A stretch of 64,000 bases of DNA from Lentisphaerota bacterium (GCA_021413965.1 JAIOPI010000038.1:1-64000); one strand, 5' to 3'; counted from the first letter of the stretch, positions 8,307 to 18,346 are shown. The notes: generated by a model not told the origin, from the letters alone. Program-made: numbers and translations.

Positions 8307-9169
8307 TCCTGGGGGTGGATCCGTTGTTCGCGAGGGCATTCTGGGGGGCGCTGGCGCTGGGCCTGCTGGCACCCGTCGTGGGGCGCAACCTGATTTTGGG
8401 GCGCTCGGTGATGCTCGGGCTGGCGGTGCCGCAGGTGGCGCTGACAGGCGTGGCGTTTGTGATGCTAGGGGCAGGGCTGGGGTGGTCGTGGTGCCTGGTG
8501 TTGCCCAACGATGTCGTGCGGGCGTCGGTGGGGGCCTTGCTCTTTACGCTGCCGGCGCTGGCCATTCCGGCGGCGCACTACAGCGGCCGGCGCGGAGACT
8601 CGTGGGAGCCGACGCTCGCCGTGCTCTATCTGGCCGCCGTGGCGGGCGCGAATCTGATGCTGGCGTCCCATGCCTTCGGCAAGATGTACGTGGACGATCT
8701 CTTTCACGGCCGGATGCTGCTGATCAACACGCTGACGCTGAGCCTGCTCGGCGGCACGCTGCTGCTCGTGGGGGCGGTGGCGCTGGTGACGCGGCGCCGG
8801 TTGCTGCTGGTGCTGACGGATCCCGAATTCGCGGCAGCCTGCGGGGTTCACGTCAGGGCCTGGCGGGTGGGGATTGCGCTGATGAACGGATGCGCGATCG
8901 GTGTCGCCGTGGGCGCCGTGGGACCGAACGTGACGTTTGGCTTCCTCATCCTGCCGGTCCTGATGGCCGCCACGTGGTCGCGCAGCCTGCACGGCCATCT
9001 GCATGGAGCCATGATTGGCGGCGGGCTGCTGGCGGTGACGGGGTTCCACCTTTCGTATCACTTCGACCTGCCGCTGGGCGATACGATCATCGCGGTTGGC
9101 TGTGGGGCGCTGGTGTTCTGCCGCCTCGTGGCGCGCCTGCGGCGCCGGCGCGTGAACCCGATGCGCTGA
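8303..9169 (+). CDS. ABC transporter permease, metal uptake (ZnuB-like, ABC-3 family)
   Basis: Predicted 288-residue inner-membrane protein with about eight or nine hydrophobic helices. It has ABC-3 family features: an early FWGALALGLLAPVVGRNLILGRS, a central block around DDLFHGRML, and GPNVTFGFLILPVLMAA late in the chain. The ATG at 8303 overlaps the ATPase stop, which sets the start. With the binding protein and ATPase it completes a zinc/manganese type importer. It is the last gene of the operon; tlyA follows 89 bases later. Confidence 0.85.
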   Translation: MILGVDPLFARAFWGALALGLLAPVVGRNLILGRSVMLGLAVPQVALTGVAFVMLGAGLGWSWCLVLPNDVVRASVGALLFTLPALAIPAAHYSGRRGDSWEPTLAVLYLAAVAGANLMLASHAFGKMYVDDLFHGRMLLINTLTLSLLGGTLLLVGAVALVTRRRLLLVLTDPEFAAACGVHVRAWRVGIALMNGCAIGVAVGAVGPNVTFGFLILPVLMAATWSRSLHGHLHGAMIGGGLLAVTGFHLSYHFDLPLGDTIIAVGCGALVFCRLVARLRRRRVNPMR

Positions 9170-9258
9170 TGGCTTTCCCCTCGCCTGCGTCGAGCGACGC
9201 GGTGGCCATGGACGTATTCGCGCTTTTGTCCGGCGCGGGGGCGCGTATGATAGGCGCC

Positions 9259-10014
9259 ATGGGAAACGTGCGGCTGGACATGCTGTTGGTGGAGCGCGGG
9301 CTGGCGGAGAGCGGTGAGCTGGCCGAGCGGCTGATACGCGCCGGACGAGTGGAAGTGCATGGGCAGATCGTGGACAAGCCGGCGCAGCCGGTGCCGAGCG
9401 ATATTGACTGCCTCGTCCGCGCGCCGCCACCGTACGTGAGCCGGGGCGGCGAAAAACTGGACGGCGCCTTTGCCGCCTGGCCGCTGGACGTGCGGGGGCG
9501 CGTGTGCCTGGACGTGGGGGCCTCCACCGGCGGCTTCACCGATTGCCTCCTGCAGCGCGGGGCGGAACGGGTCTACGCGGTCGATGTGGGCAAGGGGCAA
9601 TTGCATTGGAAGCTGCGGCAGGATGACCGGGTCGTGGTCCGTGAGAACGTCAACGCGCGTTATCTGCAGGCGGCGGAGTTTCAGCCGCGTCCGACCTTTG
9701 CCGTGGTCGACGTGTCGTTCATCTCGTTGACAAAGGTGCTGCCCGCCGTTCAGGATGTGCTGGCGCCCGACAGCCTGCTTGTCACGTTGATCAAGCCGCA
9801 GTTCGAAGCGGAGCGGCGCGACGTGGGCAAGGGCGGTGTGGTGCGCGATGCGGCGGTGCGTGAGCGGGTGGTTGAAGCCGTGCGAGCCTTTGGCACGGAG
9901 ACGCTGAGGCTCACCTGGGTGGGCGTGGTGGAATCGCCGCTCAAAGGCCCGGCCGGCAATGTGGAGTTTCTGGCCTGCTGGAAGAAGCAGTCGGCCAGCA
10001 AGGAGTCGGCATGA
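9259..10014 (+). CDS. tlyA: TlyA-family rRNA 2'-O-methyltransferase
   Basis: Predicted 251-residue cytosolic enzyme that methylates cytidine 2'-OH groups in 16S and/or 23S rRNA. An S4 RNA-binding domain covers residues about 1-60 (RLDMLLVERGLAESGELAERL is its core), followed by YVSRGGEKLDGA, which is diagnostic of the family. The FtsJ-like domain has the SAM site DVGASTGGFTDCLL and the catalytic Lys/Asp positions in VDVGKGQL, VVDVSFISL and LIKPQFEA. The length matches the family. The start MGNVRLD at 9259 was chosen; the longer open frame is the shadow of the permease gene. Its stop overlaps the start of nadK. Confidence 0.92.
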   Translation: MGNVRLDMLLVERGLAESGELAERLIRAGRVEVHGQIVDKPAQPVPSDIDCLVRAPPPYVSRGGEKLDGAFAAWPLDVRGRVCLDVGASTGGFTDCLLQRGAERVYAVDVGKGQLHWKLRQDDRVVVRENVNARYLQAAEFQPRPTFAVVDVSFISLTKVLPAVQDVLAPDSLLVTLIKPQFEAERRDVGKGGVVRDAAVRERVVEAVRAFGTETLRLTWVGVVESPLKGPAGNVEFLACWKKQSASKESA

Positions 10015-10877
10015 AGCGCCTCGGGATCATCGCCAATGCTTCCAAAACGCGTGCGCCCGATGTGCTGCGGCGCATTGCCGCCAACGCGCGCGCGCTGGAA
10101 CTGGAGCTGTGTGCCGACGAGGCCACCGCGGCGCTCGCCCCGGGTCTCTGCCCGACGACCACGGCTGCGGCCTTCGACGGGGTCGATGCCGTGATGGCGC
10201 TCGGCGGGGACGGCACCATGCTGCGCGCGTTTCGCATGCTGGGCGGACACGATATTCCCTTGATCGGCGTCAACATCGGCAGCCTGGGCTTTCTCACCAG
10301 CGTCGCCGAAGGCGATCTCGAGCGCGCACTCGACTGCCTGGCACGGGATGAGGTGATCTTCAGCCGCCGGTCGGTGGCCGAGTGCGTCGTGCAGCGCCAG
10401 GAGGTGGAGATTGGCCGCTACGCGGCGCTGAATGATGTGGTGGTGCACAGCGGGGCCTCGTCGCGCGTCGCCACGCTGAGCGTGGCCGTGGGCGGCGATC
10501 GCGTGGCCTCCTACATGTGCGACGGGTTGATCGTGTCGACGCCGACGGGCAGCACCGGTCACAACCTCTCGGCGGGCGGGCCGATCGTGGTGCCGGAAAC
10601 GCGGGCCTTTGTGATCAGCTTGATCTGCCCGCACACGCTCAGTTCGCGGCCGCTGGTCGTGCCCGACACGACGGACATCGTGATCCAGGCCGGAAAGCCG
10701 AGTGAGTCCGGCCTGCGGCTGAGCATCGACGGCCAGGTGGGGCAGATGCTGCGGGACGACGAGACCGTGCGCGTGCATGCGTGTCAGACGGGGGTGCGCT
10801 TCATCCATCTGCCTGGCTACAGCTACTTCGGGGTCCTGAGCCAGAAGCTGGGCTGGAAGGGCTCGAACGTTCGGTAG
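10011..10877 (+). CDS. nadK: NAD kinase
   Basis: Predicted 288-residue cytosolic enzyme making NADP from NAD and ATP (or polyphosphate). Family motifs are present: LGGDGTMLRAFR (GGDG at about residue 64), NIGSLGFLT, the NAD-binding STPTGSTGHNLSAGG, and the conserved tail region around SIDGQVG. The ATG overlaps the tlyA stop (ATGA), a common gene order in bacteria (tlyA-nadK). It converges on larC. Confidence 0.94.
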   Translation: MKRLGIIANASKTRAPDVLRRIAANARALELELCADEATAALAPGLCPTTTAAAFDGVDAVMALGGDGTMLRAFRMLGGHDIPLIGVNIGSLGFLTSVAEGDLERALDCLARDEVIFSRRSVAECVVQRQEVEIGRYAALNDVVVHSGASSRVATLSVAVGGDRVASYMCDGLIVSTPTGSTGHNLSAGGPIVVPETRAFVISLICPHTLSSRPLVVPDTTDIVIQAGKPSESGLRLSIDGQVGQMLRDDETVRVHACQTGVRFIHLPGYSYFGVLSQKLGWKGSNVR

Positions 10878-10879
10878 GC

Positions 10880-10898
10880 GGCGGGGAGGGGCCCCGCC
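10880..10898. terminator. Hairpin between convergent nadK and larC
   Basis: GGCGGGG-type arm 10880-10886 pairs with 10892-10898 around a five-base loop. It lies directly between the stops of two convergent genes, a place where a two-way terminator is expected, but there is no T tract on either strand. Confidence 0.4.
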
Positions 10899-10906
10899 CG
10901 CGACGG

Positions 10907-12127
10907 CTAGGGCCGCAGCGCGGCCTGATAGACGACGCGCACGGCGATGCCATGGCGTTCGGCGGCGCGGGCGCAGTCGTCGTGCTCCGGGGCGCGCGTG
11001 ACCACGCGGCCTTTCCAGAGTCCCTCTTTGACGCGCACCTTGCCGTACGGCGTTTTAGCATCGACGAAGCGGCGTTCAAGCATGGTGCGGCGCGTCAGAT
11101 GTTCGCGCACGCCGAAGGTGGTGCTTTCGCGGAAGAGGAGGTCGAGCATCGCCTCGCGATCGGCCGGCCGGCACAGGACGGTCAGCAGCGTCCCCGGCCG
11201 CTGTTTCTTCATGTGCACGGCGGCGGTGAAGGCGTCCAGGGCGCCCGCGGCCAGCAGGCGCTGGGTCAGCGTCCCGATCCACTCGGGGTTCATGTCGTCG
11301 AGGTTGCACTCGAGGACGAGGCAATCGTCGTGCGTGGAATCGGCGGCGTGAGACGCCGATTCCAACAGGGTGACGCGCAGGAGATTGGGCCGGTGGTGAA
11401 GGGTGCGCGTGCCGAAGCCCGTGCCGCTGGCGCGGATGACGCCGACAGGGGAGGAGCCGGCGGGGAAACGCTGCTGCCAGGCGGTGAGCAGGGCGGCGCC
11501 GGTGGGGGTGACCAGTTCAAACGGTTCATCGGTCTGCTCCACGGGGAAGCCTTTGAGCAGGTCGAGGGTGGCGGGGGCCGGATTGGGCATGACGCCGTGG
11601 GCGCACTGAATCGTGCCGACGCCGCAAGGCAGGGGACCGCAGGACACCGCCTGCACGCCGAGCAGGTCCAGCGCGATACAGGCGCCGACGATATCGACGA
11701 TCGAATCCACGGCGCCCACCTCATGGAAATGGACATCATCCGGCGGCATGCGGTGGATGCGCCCTTCCGATTCCGCCAGGGCCTGGAAGACGGCCACACT
11801 GGTTTCCTTGACGGCCGCCGGCAGGCGACTCTTGCGAATGATACCACGAATAGTGCGCATCGTACGGTGCTCGTGGTGATGATGGCGATCATGGCCATGC
11901 CCGTGATCATGGTCGTCATGATGGTGGTCATGTGGAATGGCGACGCTGACGTGGGTTCCGCTGAGACCGTCGCGCGTGACGCGGCGGGAGCGCAGGGCAA
12001 AGTCGCCAATGGGCAGGGTTGCCAGGGGGCGCCGCAAGTCGGCGACCTTGACGCCGGCATCAATCAGGGTGGCGAGAATCATATCCCCGCTGGCGCCACC
12101 CACGCTGTCGAAACGCAATAGGTTCAT
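10907..12127 (-). CDS. larC: LarC, nickel insertase of nickel-pincer nucleotide cofactor synthesis
   Basis: Predicted 406-residue enzyme that inserts nickel, using CTP, into the pincer nucleotide used by lactate racemase and relatives. The N-terminus has the family start FDSVGGASGDM. A dense His/Asp run at about residues 64-88 is the expected nickel-binding segment. CNLDDMNPEW and the C-terminal YGKVRVKE belong to the second domain. In Lactiplantibacillus the two halves are joined only by a ribosomal frameshift; here they are one continuous frame. It lies 32 bases after larB on the same strand. No larA or larE is present in the window. Confidence 0.9.
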   Translation of the reverse strand: MNLLRFDSVGGASGDMILATLIDAGVKVADLRRPLATLPIGDFALRSRRVTRDGLSGTHVSVAIPHDHHHDDHDHGHGHDRHHHHEHRTMRTIRGIIRKSRLPAAVKETSVAVFQALAESEGRIHRMPPDDVHFHEVGAVDSIVDIVGACIALDLLGVQAVSCGPLPCGVGTIQCAHGVMPNPAPATLDLLKGFPVEQTDEPFELVTPTGAALLTAWQQRFPAGSSPVGVIRASGTGFGTRTLHHRPNLLRVTLLESASHAADSTHDDCLVLECNLDDMNPEWIGTLTQRLLAAGALDAFTAAVHMKKQRPGTLLTVLCRPADREAMLDLLFRESTTFGVREHLTRRTMLERRFVDAKTPYGKVRVKEGLWKGRVVTRAPEHDDCARAAERHGIAVRVVYQAALRP

Positions 12128-12159
12128 GTCAGGTTCTGCGGCGCGTTCTGTGGCCGTCC

Positions 12160-12909
<750 letters not shown>

Positions 12910-12933
12910 TGCGCTGTCCTCGATCAACCCGGA

Positions 12934-12952
12934 GGCGGGTCAGCGACCCGCC
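12934..12952. repeat. GGCGGGT palindrome between glyS and larB
   Basis: GGCGGGT (12934-12940) and ACCCGCC (12946-12952) form a perfect seven-base stem around CAGCG, within GGAGGCGGGTCAGCGACCCG. It sits between the end of glyS and the start of larB on the same strand, so it may end the glyS message, or be a member of a dispersed palindrome family of the kind seen elsewhere in the window. Confidence 0.5.
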
Positions 12953-12984
12953 CTACGTTAGGATTTGGACGGCCCGGGCCATTC

Positions 12985-14421
12985 CTAGCGCAGCCGCTGC
13001 CACATGAGGTGGTCGAGTTCCTTCACGGCGACGCGCTCCTGCTTCATGGAATCGCGCTCGCGCACCGTGACCGTGTCGTCCTGCAGAGTTTGAAAGTCGA
13101 CGGTGACGCAATACGGCGTGCCCGCTTCGTCCTGGCGGCGATAGCGGCGGCCGATGGCGCCGGCGACATCCCAGAAGCAGGGCCAGACCGAACGCAGGGA
13201 CTCGAAGATCTCACGTCCCTTGGCGACGAGCTCGGGCTTGTTCTTCAGCAGCGGGAAGACGGCGACCTTGATGGGGGCGACGCGCGGGTGGAAGCGCATG
13301 ACGGTGCGTGCCTCGTACCCCTCGGGCGCGGGCTTGCCCAGTTCGGCCTCGATCACCTGGCCTGCGGCGCCTTCGTCCTTGCCCTTGGCAATCCACTCTT
13401 CGCGGTAGGCGTTGCAGAGAATGGCCAGCGCAATGCGGTCGACGCCGGCGGACGGTTCCACCACGTGCGGCACGAACCGCTCGTTGGTCTCCTGGTTGAA
13501 GTAGTCGAGGGTCTTGCCGCTGAACTCCTGGTGGCGGCTCAGATCATAGTTGCCGCGCGCGGCGATGCCTTCGAGCTCCTGGCGACCGAAGGGGAAATCA
13601 TACTGCACGTCCACGCAGGCGGACGCATAGTGGGCCAGCTTCTCCTTCGGATGCACGTCCTGGTGGAGGCTGCTCGAAGGCAGGCCGATGGACGCGTACC
13701 ACTTCATCCGCTCGTTGACCCAGTACGCGTGCCATTCGGCATCCGTGCCGGGCTTGATGAAGAACTCGAGTTCCATCTGTTCGAACTCGCGCGAGCGAAA
13801 CGTGTAGTTGCGCGGGTTGATTTCGTTGCGGAACGCCTTGCCGATCTGGGCGATGCCGAAGGGAACCTTCTGGCGCGACGTGTCCAGCACGTTGCTGAAC
13901 TGTGCGAAGATGCCCTGCGCGGTTTCCGGGCGCAGGTAGGCGACCGAGGAGCCGTCCTCGACGGGGCCGACGAAGGTCTTGAACATCAGGTTGAAGGAGC
14001 GCGGCTCCGTCAAATCCTTGGATCCGCAGGACGTGCACTGCAGGCCGGGCGGGAGCGCAAAGCCGGTGGCCGTGCGGATCAGTTCCTGGCCCTGCTCCTC
14101 GCAGAAGTTGTCCGCCTTGTACCGCTTCTTGCAGACCTTGCAGTCCACCATGGGGTCGGCAAAGCCGCCGACGTGGCCGGAGGCTTCCCAGACCTTGGGA
14201 TGCATGATGATGGACGCGTCGAGGCCGACGACGTCGTCGCGGCGCTGCACGACATCCATCCACCAGGCTTCGCGGATGTTGCGCTTCAACTGGGTGCCAA
14301 GCGGGCCGTAATCCCAGAATCCGTTGAGGCCGCCGTAGATTTCCGAACTCTGAAAAATGAAACCCCGCCGCTTGCACAGCGACGCGATCACGTCCATCTT
14401 TGATGTTCCGGTTTCCGTCAT
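12985..14421 (-). CDS. glyS: Glycyl-tRNA synthetase, dimeric type
   Basis: Predicted 478-residue class II synthetase that charges tRNA-Gly. It starts MTETGTSKMDVIASLCKRR and carries SSEIYGGLNGFWDYGPLG, a hallmark of the alpha2-type enzyme. Motif 2 is at FRNEINPRNYTFRSREFEQME, and motif 3 is in AGVDRIALAIL. Two CxxC pairs (CKVCKKR, CTSCGSKD) form the zinc ribbon. The C-terminus (IKVAVFPLLKNKPELV onward) is the anticodon-binding domain. Length is normal for the family. It is on the same strand as larB, 75 bases upstream. Confidence 0.95.
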   Translation of the reverse strand: MTETGTSKMDVIASLCKRRGFIFQSSEIYGGLNGFWDYGPLGTQLKRNIREAWWMDVVQRRDDVVGLDASIIMHPKVWEASGHVGGFADPMVDCKVCKKRYKADNFCEEQGQELIRTATGFALPPGLQCTSCGSKDLTEPRSFNLMFKTFVGPVEDGSSVAYLRPETAQGIFAQFSNVLDTSRQKVPFGIAQIGKAFRNEINPRNYTFRSREFEQMELEFFIKPGTDAEWHAYWVNERMKWYASIGLPSSSLHQDVHPKEKLAHYASACVDVQYDFPFGRQELEGIAARGNYDLSRHQEFSGKTLDYFNQETNERFVPHVVEPSAGVDRIALAILCNAYREEWIAKGKDEGAAGQVIEAELGKPAPEGYEARTVMRFHPRVAPIKVAVFPLLKNKPELVAKGREIFESLRSVWPCFWDVAGAIGRRYRRQDEAGTPYCVTVDFQTLQDDTVTVRERDSMKQERVAVKELDHLMWQRLR

Positions 14422-14654
14422 GGCGCGGTATGGTCTATCACTTGCGGGGGGGCGTCAAGAATGAACGGGGTGGCGAGCGTGCGCAGGGAGGCCGGGGTGG
14501 CAGGGGAATGCGATATTCGGACGTGCACCGAGGAGGGCGCTCACGGTTCACCCTTGAGGCCCGGGTGGGGCCGTCGCCAGCAGGGGCTGCGCCGAGACGT
14601 GGTGAACGCTGACTGCCGCCGGTGCGCAGGCGCGCGGCGGGCCGACCGTCCGTC

Positions 14655-16838
14655 ATGAACATTGGCCCCTATATCGGCGAGATTGCGGAGCGCTGCAGGC
14701 AGCCGGCGTTTCTGGCACGGCTGGCGGACTTGCCCGCGCTGCTGGCGTCCCCGGGCGCGCAAGTCATTGCGGACGGGCGCAACCGGCACGTGCGGGTGCG
14801 CGTGCCTGGGGACGCGCAGCCGCTGGATGTGCTGGTCAAGGTGTTCGGGCGCGAGTCCGGGCTCAAGCAATGGCGCGACCGTCGGCGCGGATCGAAGGCC
14901 CGCCGGACGTGGCAGGCGGCGGATGCGCTGGCCGCGCGCGGGGTGGGCACACCGCCGCCGCTGGGCTACCTCGAGCGCTGGCAGGATGGCCGGCTCGTGG
15001 AGAGCTTTTTCCTTGCCGAGTTTCTGCCGGACGGCGTCAGCTTCAAGGACGCGCTGCTGACGCTGTACCACGAGGACCCCGACTGCGCCCGGCTCATGGC
15101 GCTGTTGCAGGTGGTCGCGGACGGCGTGCGTGCGATGCACGCGGCGGGCTTTCAGCACAACGACCTCGGCAACCAGAACATCCTCCTGCGTCCCCGCGGC
15201 CCGGGAGCGTGGGGCGAGCCGCAGTTCATCGACTTGAACCGCGGCCGGCTGCGGCCGGTGCTGTCGCTGCGCCAGCGCGCGCGCGACCTGTCGCGCGTGG
15301 CGCTGCCATCGGACCTGCTGCGCGTCTTCATCGAGATGTACTGGGCCGCGGTGCCGCCCGCCGCCTTCCTGCGCTGGGAGCGGCATTTTCGCCTGCGCTA
15401 CGCCGTGCATGCCGGCAGCCGGCGCTGGCGCCACCCGCTGCGCGAGGCGTCACAGGCCCGGCGCGAGGCTGGCATTCGCGACTATCCCGCGCCGCGCGAT
15501 TTCTGGATCTGGGACGAGCGTTCTGGCCAGGCGATCAGCGCGCTGCGCTCGCGCGACCGCACCCGGCACTACCGGCCGTCGCGCCTGCTGCGACTCGCGC
15601 TGGACACGGCCGGCGCGCTGCCCGAAGTGTGGGGGCATTATCAGCATCTTCTGGCCGGCGCGTTCCAGTCCCCCGTGGCGCTGGGCGGGCGGATTGGCAT
15701 GGCGATTGACCCGGACCCGAACGGCGTGGAACGCGAACTCGACCTGCTGGGTGGGCTGGGCAACGTGCCGGTCCTCCTCCGCTTCTACCATCACGAATCC
15801 GTGGCCGCGCGCCGCGCGCGGGTGGAAACGGTGCACCGACTGCGCGGCAGCGGACATGCCGTGACCATCGCGCTGGTGCAGGACCGGCGGGCCGTCAAGG
15901 AGCCGGAGCACTGGCGGGCCTTTGCGTTGGATGTGCTGCACGGGGTGGGGGATGCCGTGGTCGGCGTCGAGGTGGGGCATGCCATCAATCGCGTCAAGTG
16001 GGGCGTCTGGGACTTGCAGGAACTGTCGCGCTTGTACGGCGTCCTGCACGCCTTGAAGGCGACGTTTCCGAAGCTCGACTTTCTCGGGCCGGCGGCGATC
16101 GATTTCGAGTATCCGTTCGTCGTGTCCGCGTTGCGCGCCTGGCCGCCGGAGGTGCCGCTGACGGCGCTCTCGCATCATTTGTACGTGGACCGGCGCGGGG
16201 CGCCGGAGAATCGCCAGGGCCGATTTGCCGCGCTGGAGAAGTTTGCGCTGGCACGCGCCGTGGCGCGACAGTCGATGCGCTGCGGAGACCGCGTGGTCGT
16301 CTCCGAGGTCAACTGGCCGCTGAAGGGAACCGGGGTGTACTCGCCGGTCGGCTCGCCATACGAATCGCCGGGACCGCGCTATAACGATCCAAGCGTGAGC
16401 GAGGACGAGTACGCAGACTACATGATCCGCTACCTGTGCCTGGCCCTGTGCTCCGGACTGGTCGAGCGCGTGTTCTGGTGGCGGCTGGTCGCGCGTGGCT
16501 TCGGCCTGGTGGATGACACGCAGCCCGACGCGTGGCGTCCGCGGCCGGCCTATGCCATGCTGCGCGCCTTTCTGGCGGCGGTGGGGCATGCCGAATTCGA
16601 GTCGGCCACGCTGCCGCCGGGGGCGATGACGGGGGGGGATACGCGCGGTGTCTATGCGTACCGGTTCAAGCGTGCGGATGGCGAGCGCCTGGCCCTGACC
16701 TATGCGCACGGACCGGCGGTGCCGTTCGCGTTTCCGTTGGCCTTTGATCACGTCGACGACGCCCTCGGCCAGCGGCTTCAGCGCCCACCGCAAACGCTCA
16801 GCGGCCGCCCGGTGTACGTGCGTGGGCTGCGCGGCTAG
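14655..16838 (+). CDS. Fusion of a WaaP/InaA-like sugar kinase and a clan GH-A-like TIM-barrel glycosidase
   Basis: Predicted 727-residue cytosolic protein without signal peptide or membrane segment. Residues about 1-270 are kinase-like: Lys in VLVKVF (about 60), catalytic loop HNDLGNQNILL (Asp at about 170) and FIDLNRGR (about 191) where DFG would be, as in lipopolysaccharide Kdo/heptose kinases. Residues about 330-700 look like a (beta/alpha)8 barrel: GVEVGHAINR (about 438) could hold the acid/base Glu, SHHLYVD sits mid-barrel and VVVSEVNWP (about 549) fits the nucleophile Glu of clan A glycosidases. The start at 14655 was chosen as the first ATG before MNIGPYIGEI. A GT4 gene lies convergent downstream. 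I do not know this fusion; the joint role (glycan repair or lipid A core phosphorylation) is open. Confidence 0.65.
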   Translation: MNIGPYIGEIAERCRQPAFLARLADLPALLASPGAQVIADGRNRHVRVRVPGDAQPLDVLVKVFGRESGLKQWRDRRRGSKARRTWQAADALAARGVGTPPPLGYLERWQDGRLVESFFLAEFLPDGVSFKDALLTLYHEDPDCARLMALLQVVADGVRAMHAAGFQHNDLGNQNILLRPRGPGAWGEPQFIDLNRGRLRPVLSLRQRARDLSRVALPSDLLRVFIEMYWAAVPPAAFLRWERHFRLRYAVHAGSRRWRHPLREASQARREAGIRDYPAPRDFWIWDERSGQAISALRSRDRTRHYRPSRLLRLALDTAGALPEVWGHYQHLLAGAFQSPVALGGRIGMAIDPDPNGVERELDLLGGLGNVPVLLRFYHHESVAARRARVETVHRLRGSGHAVTIALVQDRRAVKEPEHWRAFALDVLHGVGDAVVGVEVGHAINRVKWGVWDLQELSRLYGVLHALKATFPKLDFLGPAAIDFEYPFVVSALRAWPPEVPLTALSHHLYVDRRGAPENRQGRFAALEKFALARAVARQSMRCGDRVVVSEVNWPLKGTGVYSPVGSPYESPGPRYNDPSVSEDEYADYMIRYLCLALCSGLVERVFWWRLVARGFGLVDDTQPDAWRPRPAYAMLRAFLAAVGHAEFESATLPPGAMTGGDTRGVYAYRFKRADGERLALTYAHGPAVPFAFPLAFDHVDDALGQRLQRPPQTLSGRPVYVRGLRG

Positions 16839-16874
16839 GAACCGGTTCGGAGACCGGCGGAGACCGCCGGCGCC

Positions 16875-16951
16875 AGGTGGCCCGCGACCTCCGGGCGCGG
16901 GCAGGCGGGGTCACGACAGGATTGTCCGCGCCCGGAGGTCGCGGACCACCT
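16875..16951. repeat. Inverted pair of the 26-27 bp CCGCGCCCGGAGGTCGCGG repeat
   Basis: Copy one is on the minus strand at 16875-16901, copy two on the plus strand at 16926-16951; they share CCGCGCCCGGAGGTCGCGG, then a variable base, then CCACCT. The core itself can fold (CCGCG...CGCGG). The pair lies between convergent genes, so it may serve as a two-way terminator, but further single copies at 41828 and 52576 show it is a dispersed repeat. Confidence 0.7.
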
Positions 16952-16991
16952 CGGAGGCGTCTTGTGGAGGCGGGGGGTGTTGGCGATTCGG

Positions 16992-18056
16992 TCACGCCAC
17001 GCCGTTGAACAGTTGCTCCATCCGGTCCGTCGTTACGTCGATGTGGAAATCGGTTTCGATGCGACGGCGGGCGGCGGTGCCGAGGGCGCGCGCGTAATCG
17101 CGGTCGCGCGCCAGCGCCATGATGGCCATGGCCAGGGCATCGACATCCCGGGGTGGCACGACCAGCCCGCACACGCCGTCGGCGACGAGTTCCGGCATGC
17201 CTCCGACACGGGTGACAATCGGGGGCACCCGTTGGCACATGGCCTCGATCGCGGCGCGCGGGAGACCCTCGCGCTCAAGCGAGGGCATGGCGAAGGCGTC
17301 GAAAGCCGCTGCGATCGCCGCGGCATCTTGCCGAAATCCCAGCGCATGCACGCGGTCGCGGAGGGTGGCGCCTTGCGCGAGGCGCCGGACGCCCGGATCG
17401 ACGATGTCTCCCACCATGACGAGATGGACGTTGAGCTCGCGCGGCACTCGGGCGAGCGCCTGAAGCAGGACCTCGCCTCCCTTGACGGGACGGACGCGCC
17501 CCGTGAACCCCAGCAGAAACGCGTCGGGTGGCAGGCCGAGACTGGCGCGCGTGGGCTTCTGCAGCGCATCGTACCAGGCGGGATCGTGGCCCTTGTGAAC
17601 GGTGACGAGGCGGCCCGGTGGCAGATGGAAGCCAAGCAGATAGGCGCGCACGGCTTCCGACACGCAGACGATGCGGGCCACGCGCGGATGGAGATAGGTC
17701 ATCCAGCAGGCCGGATCGAGGCGACTGATGTGGCCGATGGTGCCGCGGTAGCCCACGATGGCAGGGCGCGGGCCGCGTACGCCGAGCAGCGTGACGGCAA
17801 GGCTGTCGTTGCGCGGCGCATAAACGACGTCGGGCGCACGTTGGCGCACGGCGCGCCGGACGGCCAGGGCGGCGGTGAGGTCCAGGCGGTGGCGAATGTG
17901 GATGGGCTGGACCGCCACCCCGGCGGCACGAAGGGCATCGAGACCCGGCGCATCCGCCGCACACAGCACGTCCACCTGGTGCCCGCGCGTGGCCAGGCGG
18001 CCGTAAATGGCGCGCTCGGAGCGGTCGCTGGTGTGGGTGACGATGAGCAGGTGCAT
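16992..18056 (-). CDS. Glycosyltransferase, GT4 family (GT-B fold)
   Basis: Predicted 354-residue cytosolic or membrane-associated glycosyltransferase. It starts MHLLIVTHTSDRSERA and has the donor-side GFTGRVRPVKGGEVLLQA and the E-x7-E region in EREGLPRAAIEAM, followed by GMPELVADGVCGLVVPP; this is the usual order in GT4 enzymes that use nucleotide sugars. The N-terminal half has a Rossmann-like start but no clear membrane helix. Substrate is unknown; with the kinase fusion next door, a role in LPS core or surface glycan assembly is plausible. Confidence 0.85.
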   Translation of the reverse strand: MHLLIVTHTSDRSERAIYGRLATRGHQVDVLCAADAPGLDALRAAGVAVQPIHIRHRLDLTAALAVRRAVRQRAPDVVYAPRNDSLAVTLLGVRGPRPAIVGYRGTIGHISRLDPACWMTYLHPRVARIVCVSEAVRAYLLGFHLPPGRLVTVHKGHDPAWYDALQKPTRASLGLPPDAFLLGFTGRVRPVKGGEVLLQALARVPRELNVHLVMVGDIVDPGVRRLAQGATLRDRVHALGFRQDAAAIAAAFDAFAMPSLEREGLPRAAIEAMCQRVPPIVTRVGGMPELVADGVCGLVVPPRDVDALAMAIMALARDRDYARALGTAARRRIETDFHIDVTTDRMEQLFNGVA

Positions 18057-18346
18057 CCCCGGAATCTAGCGCGCCGGGCGGGCGGGGGCACGGAAAAAGG
18101 GGCGGCGCTGCAGCCACGGGCAGGGATGCTCCTCTTCCGCCTCCTCACGATTGCCCCGTCGTCCGTCTATTGCCCCGGACTCTGAACGCGGCGCCAGAAA
18201 GAACGCAGTGAATCAGGGATGCGCCTGCAAGCGCTTGATCTGGGTGCGTGATCGCGTTAATTTCTGACAGTGGTCAGTAGTCTGGCGTCAGCTTGGGACG
18301 CCCGGCACGACCGCGTCCAATGGCAATGGCCGACGACGGTCCATAC

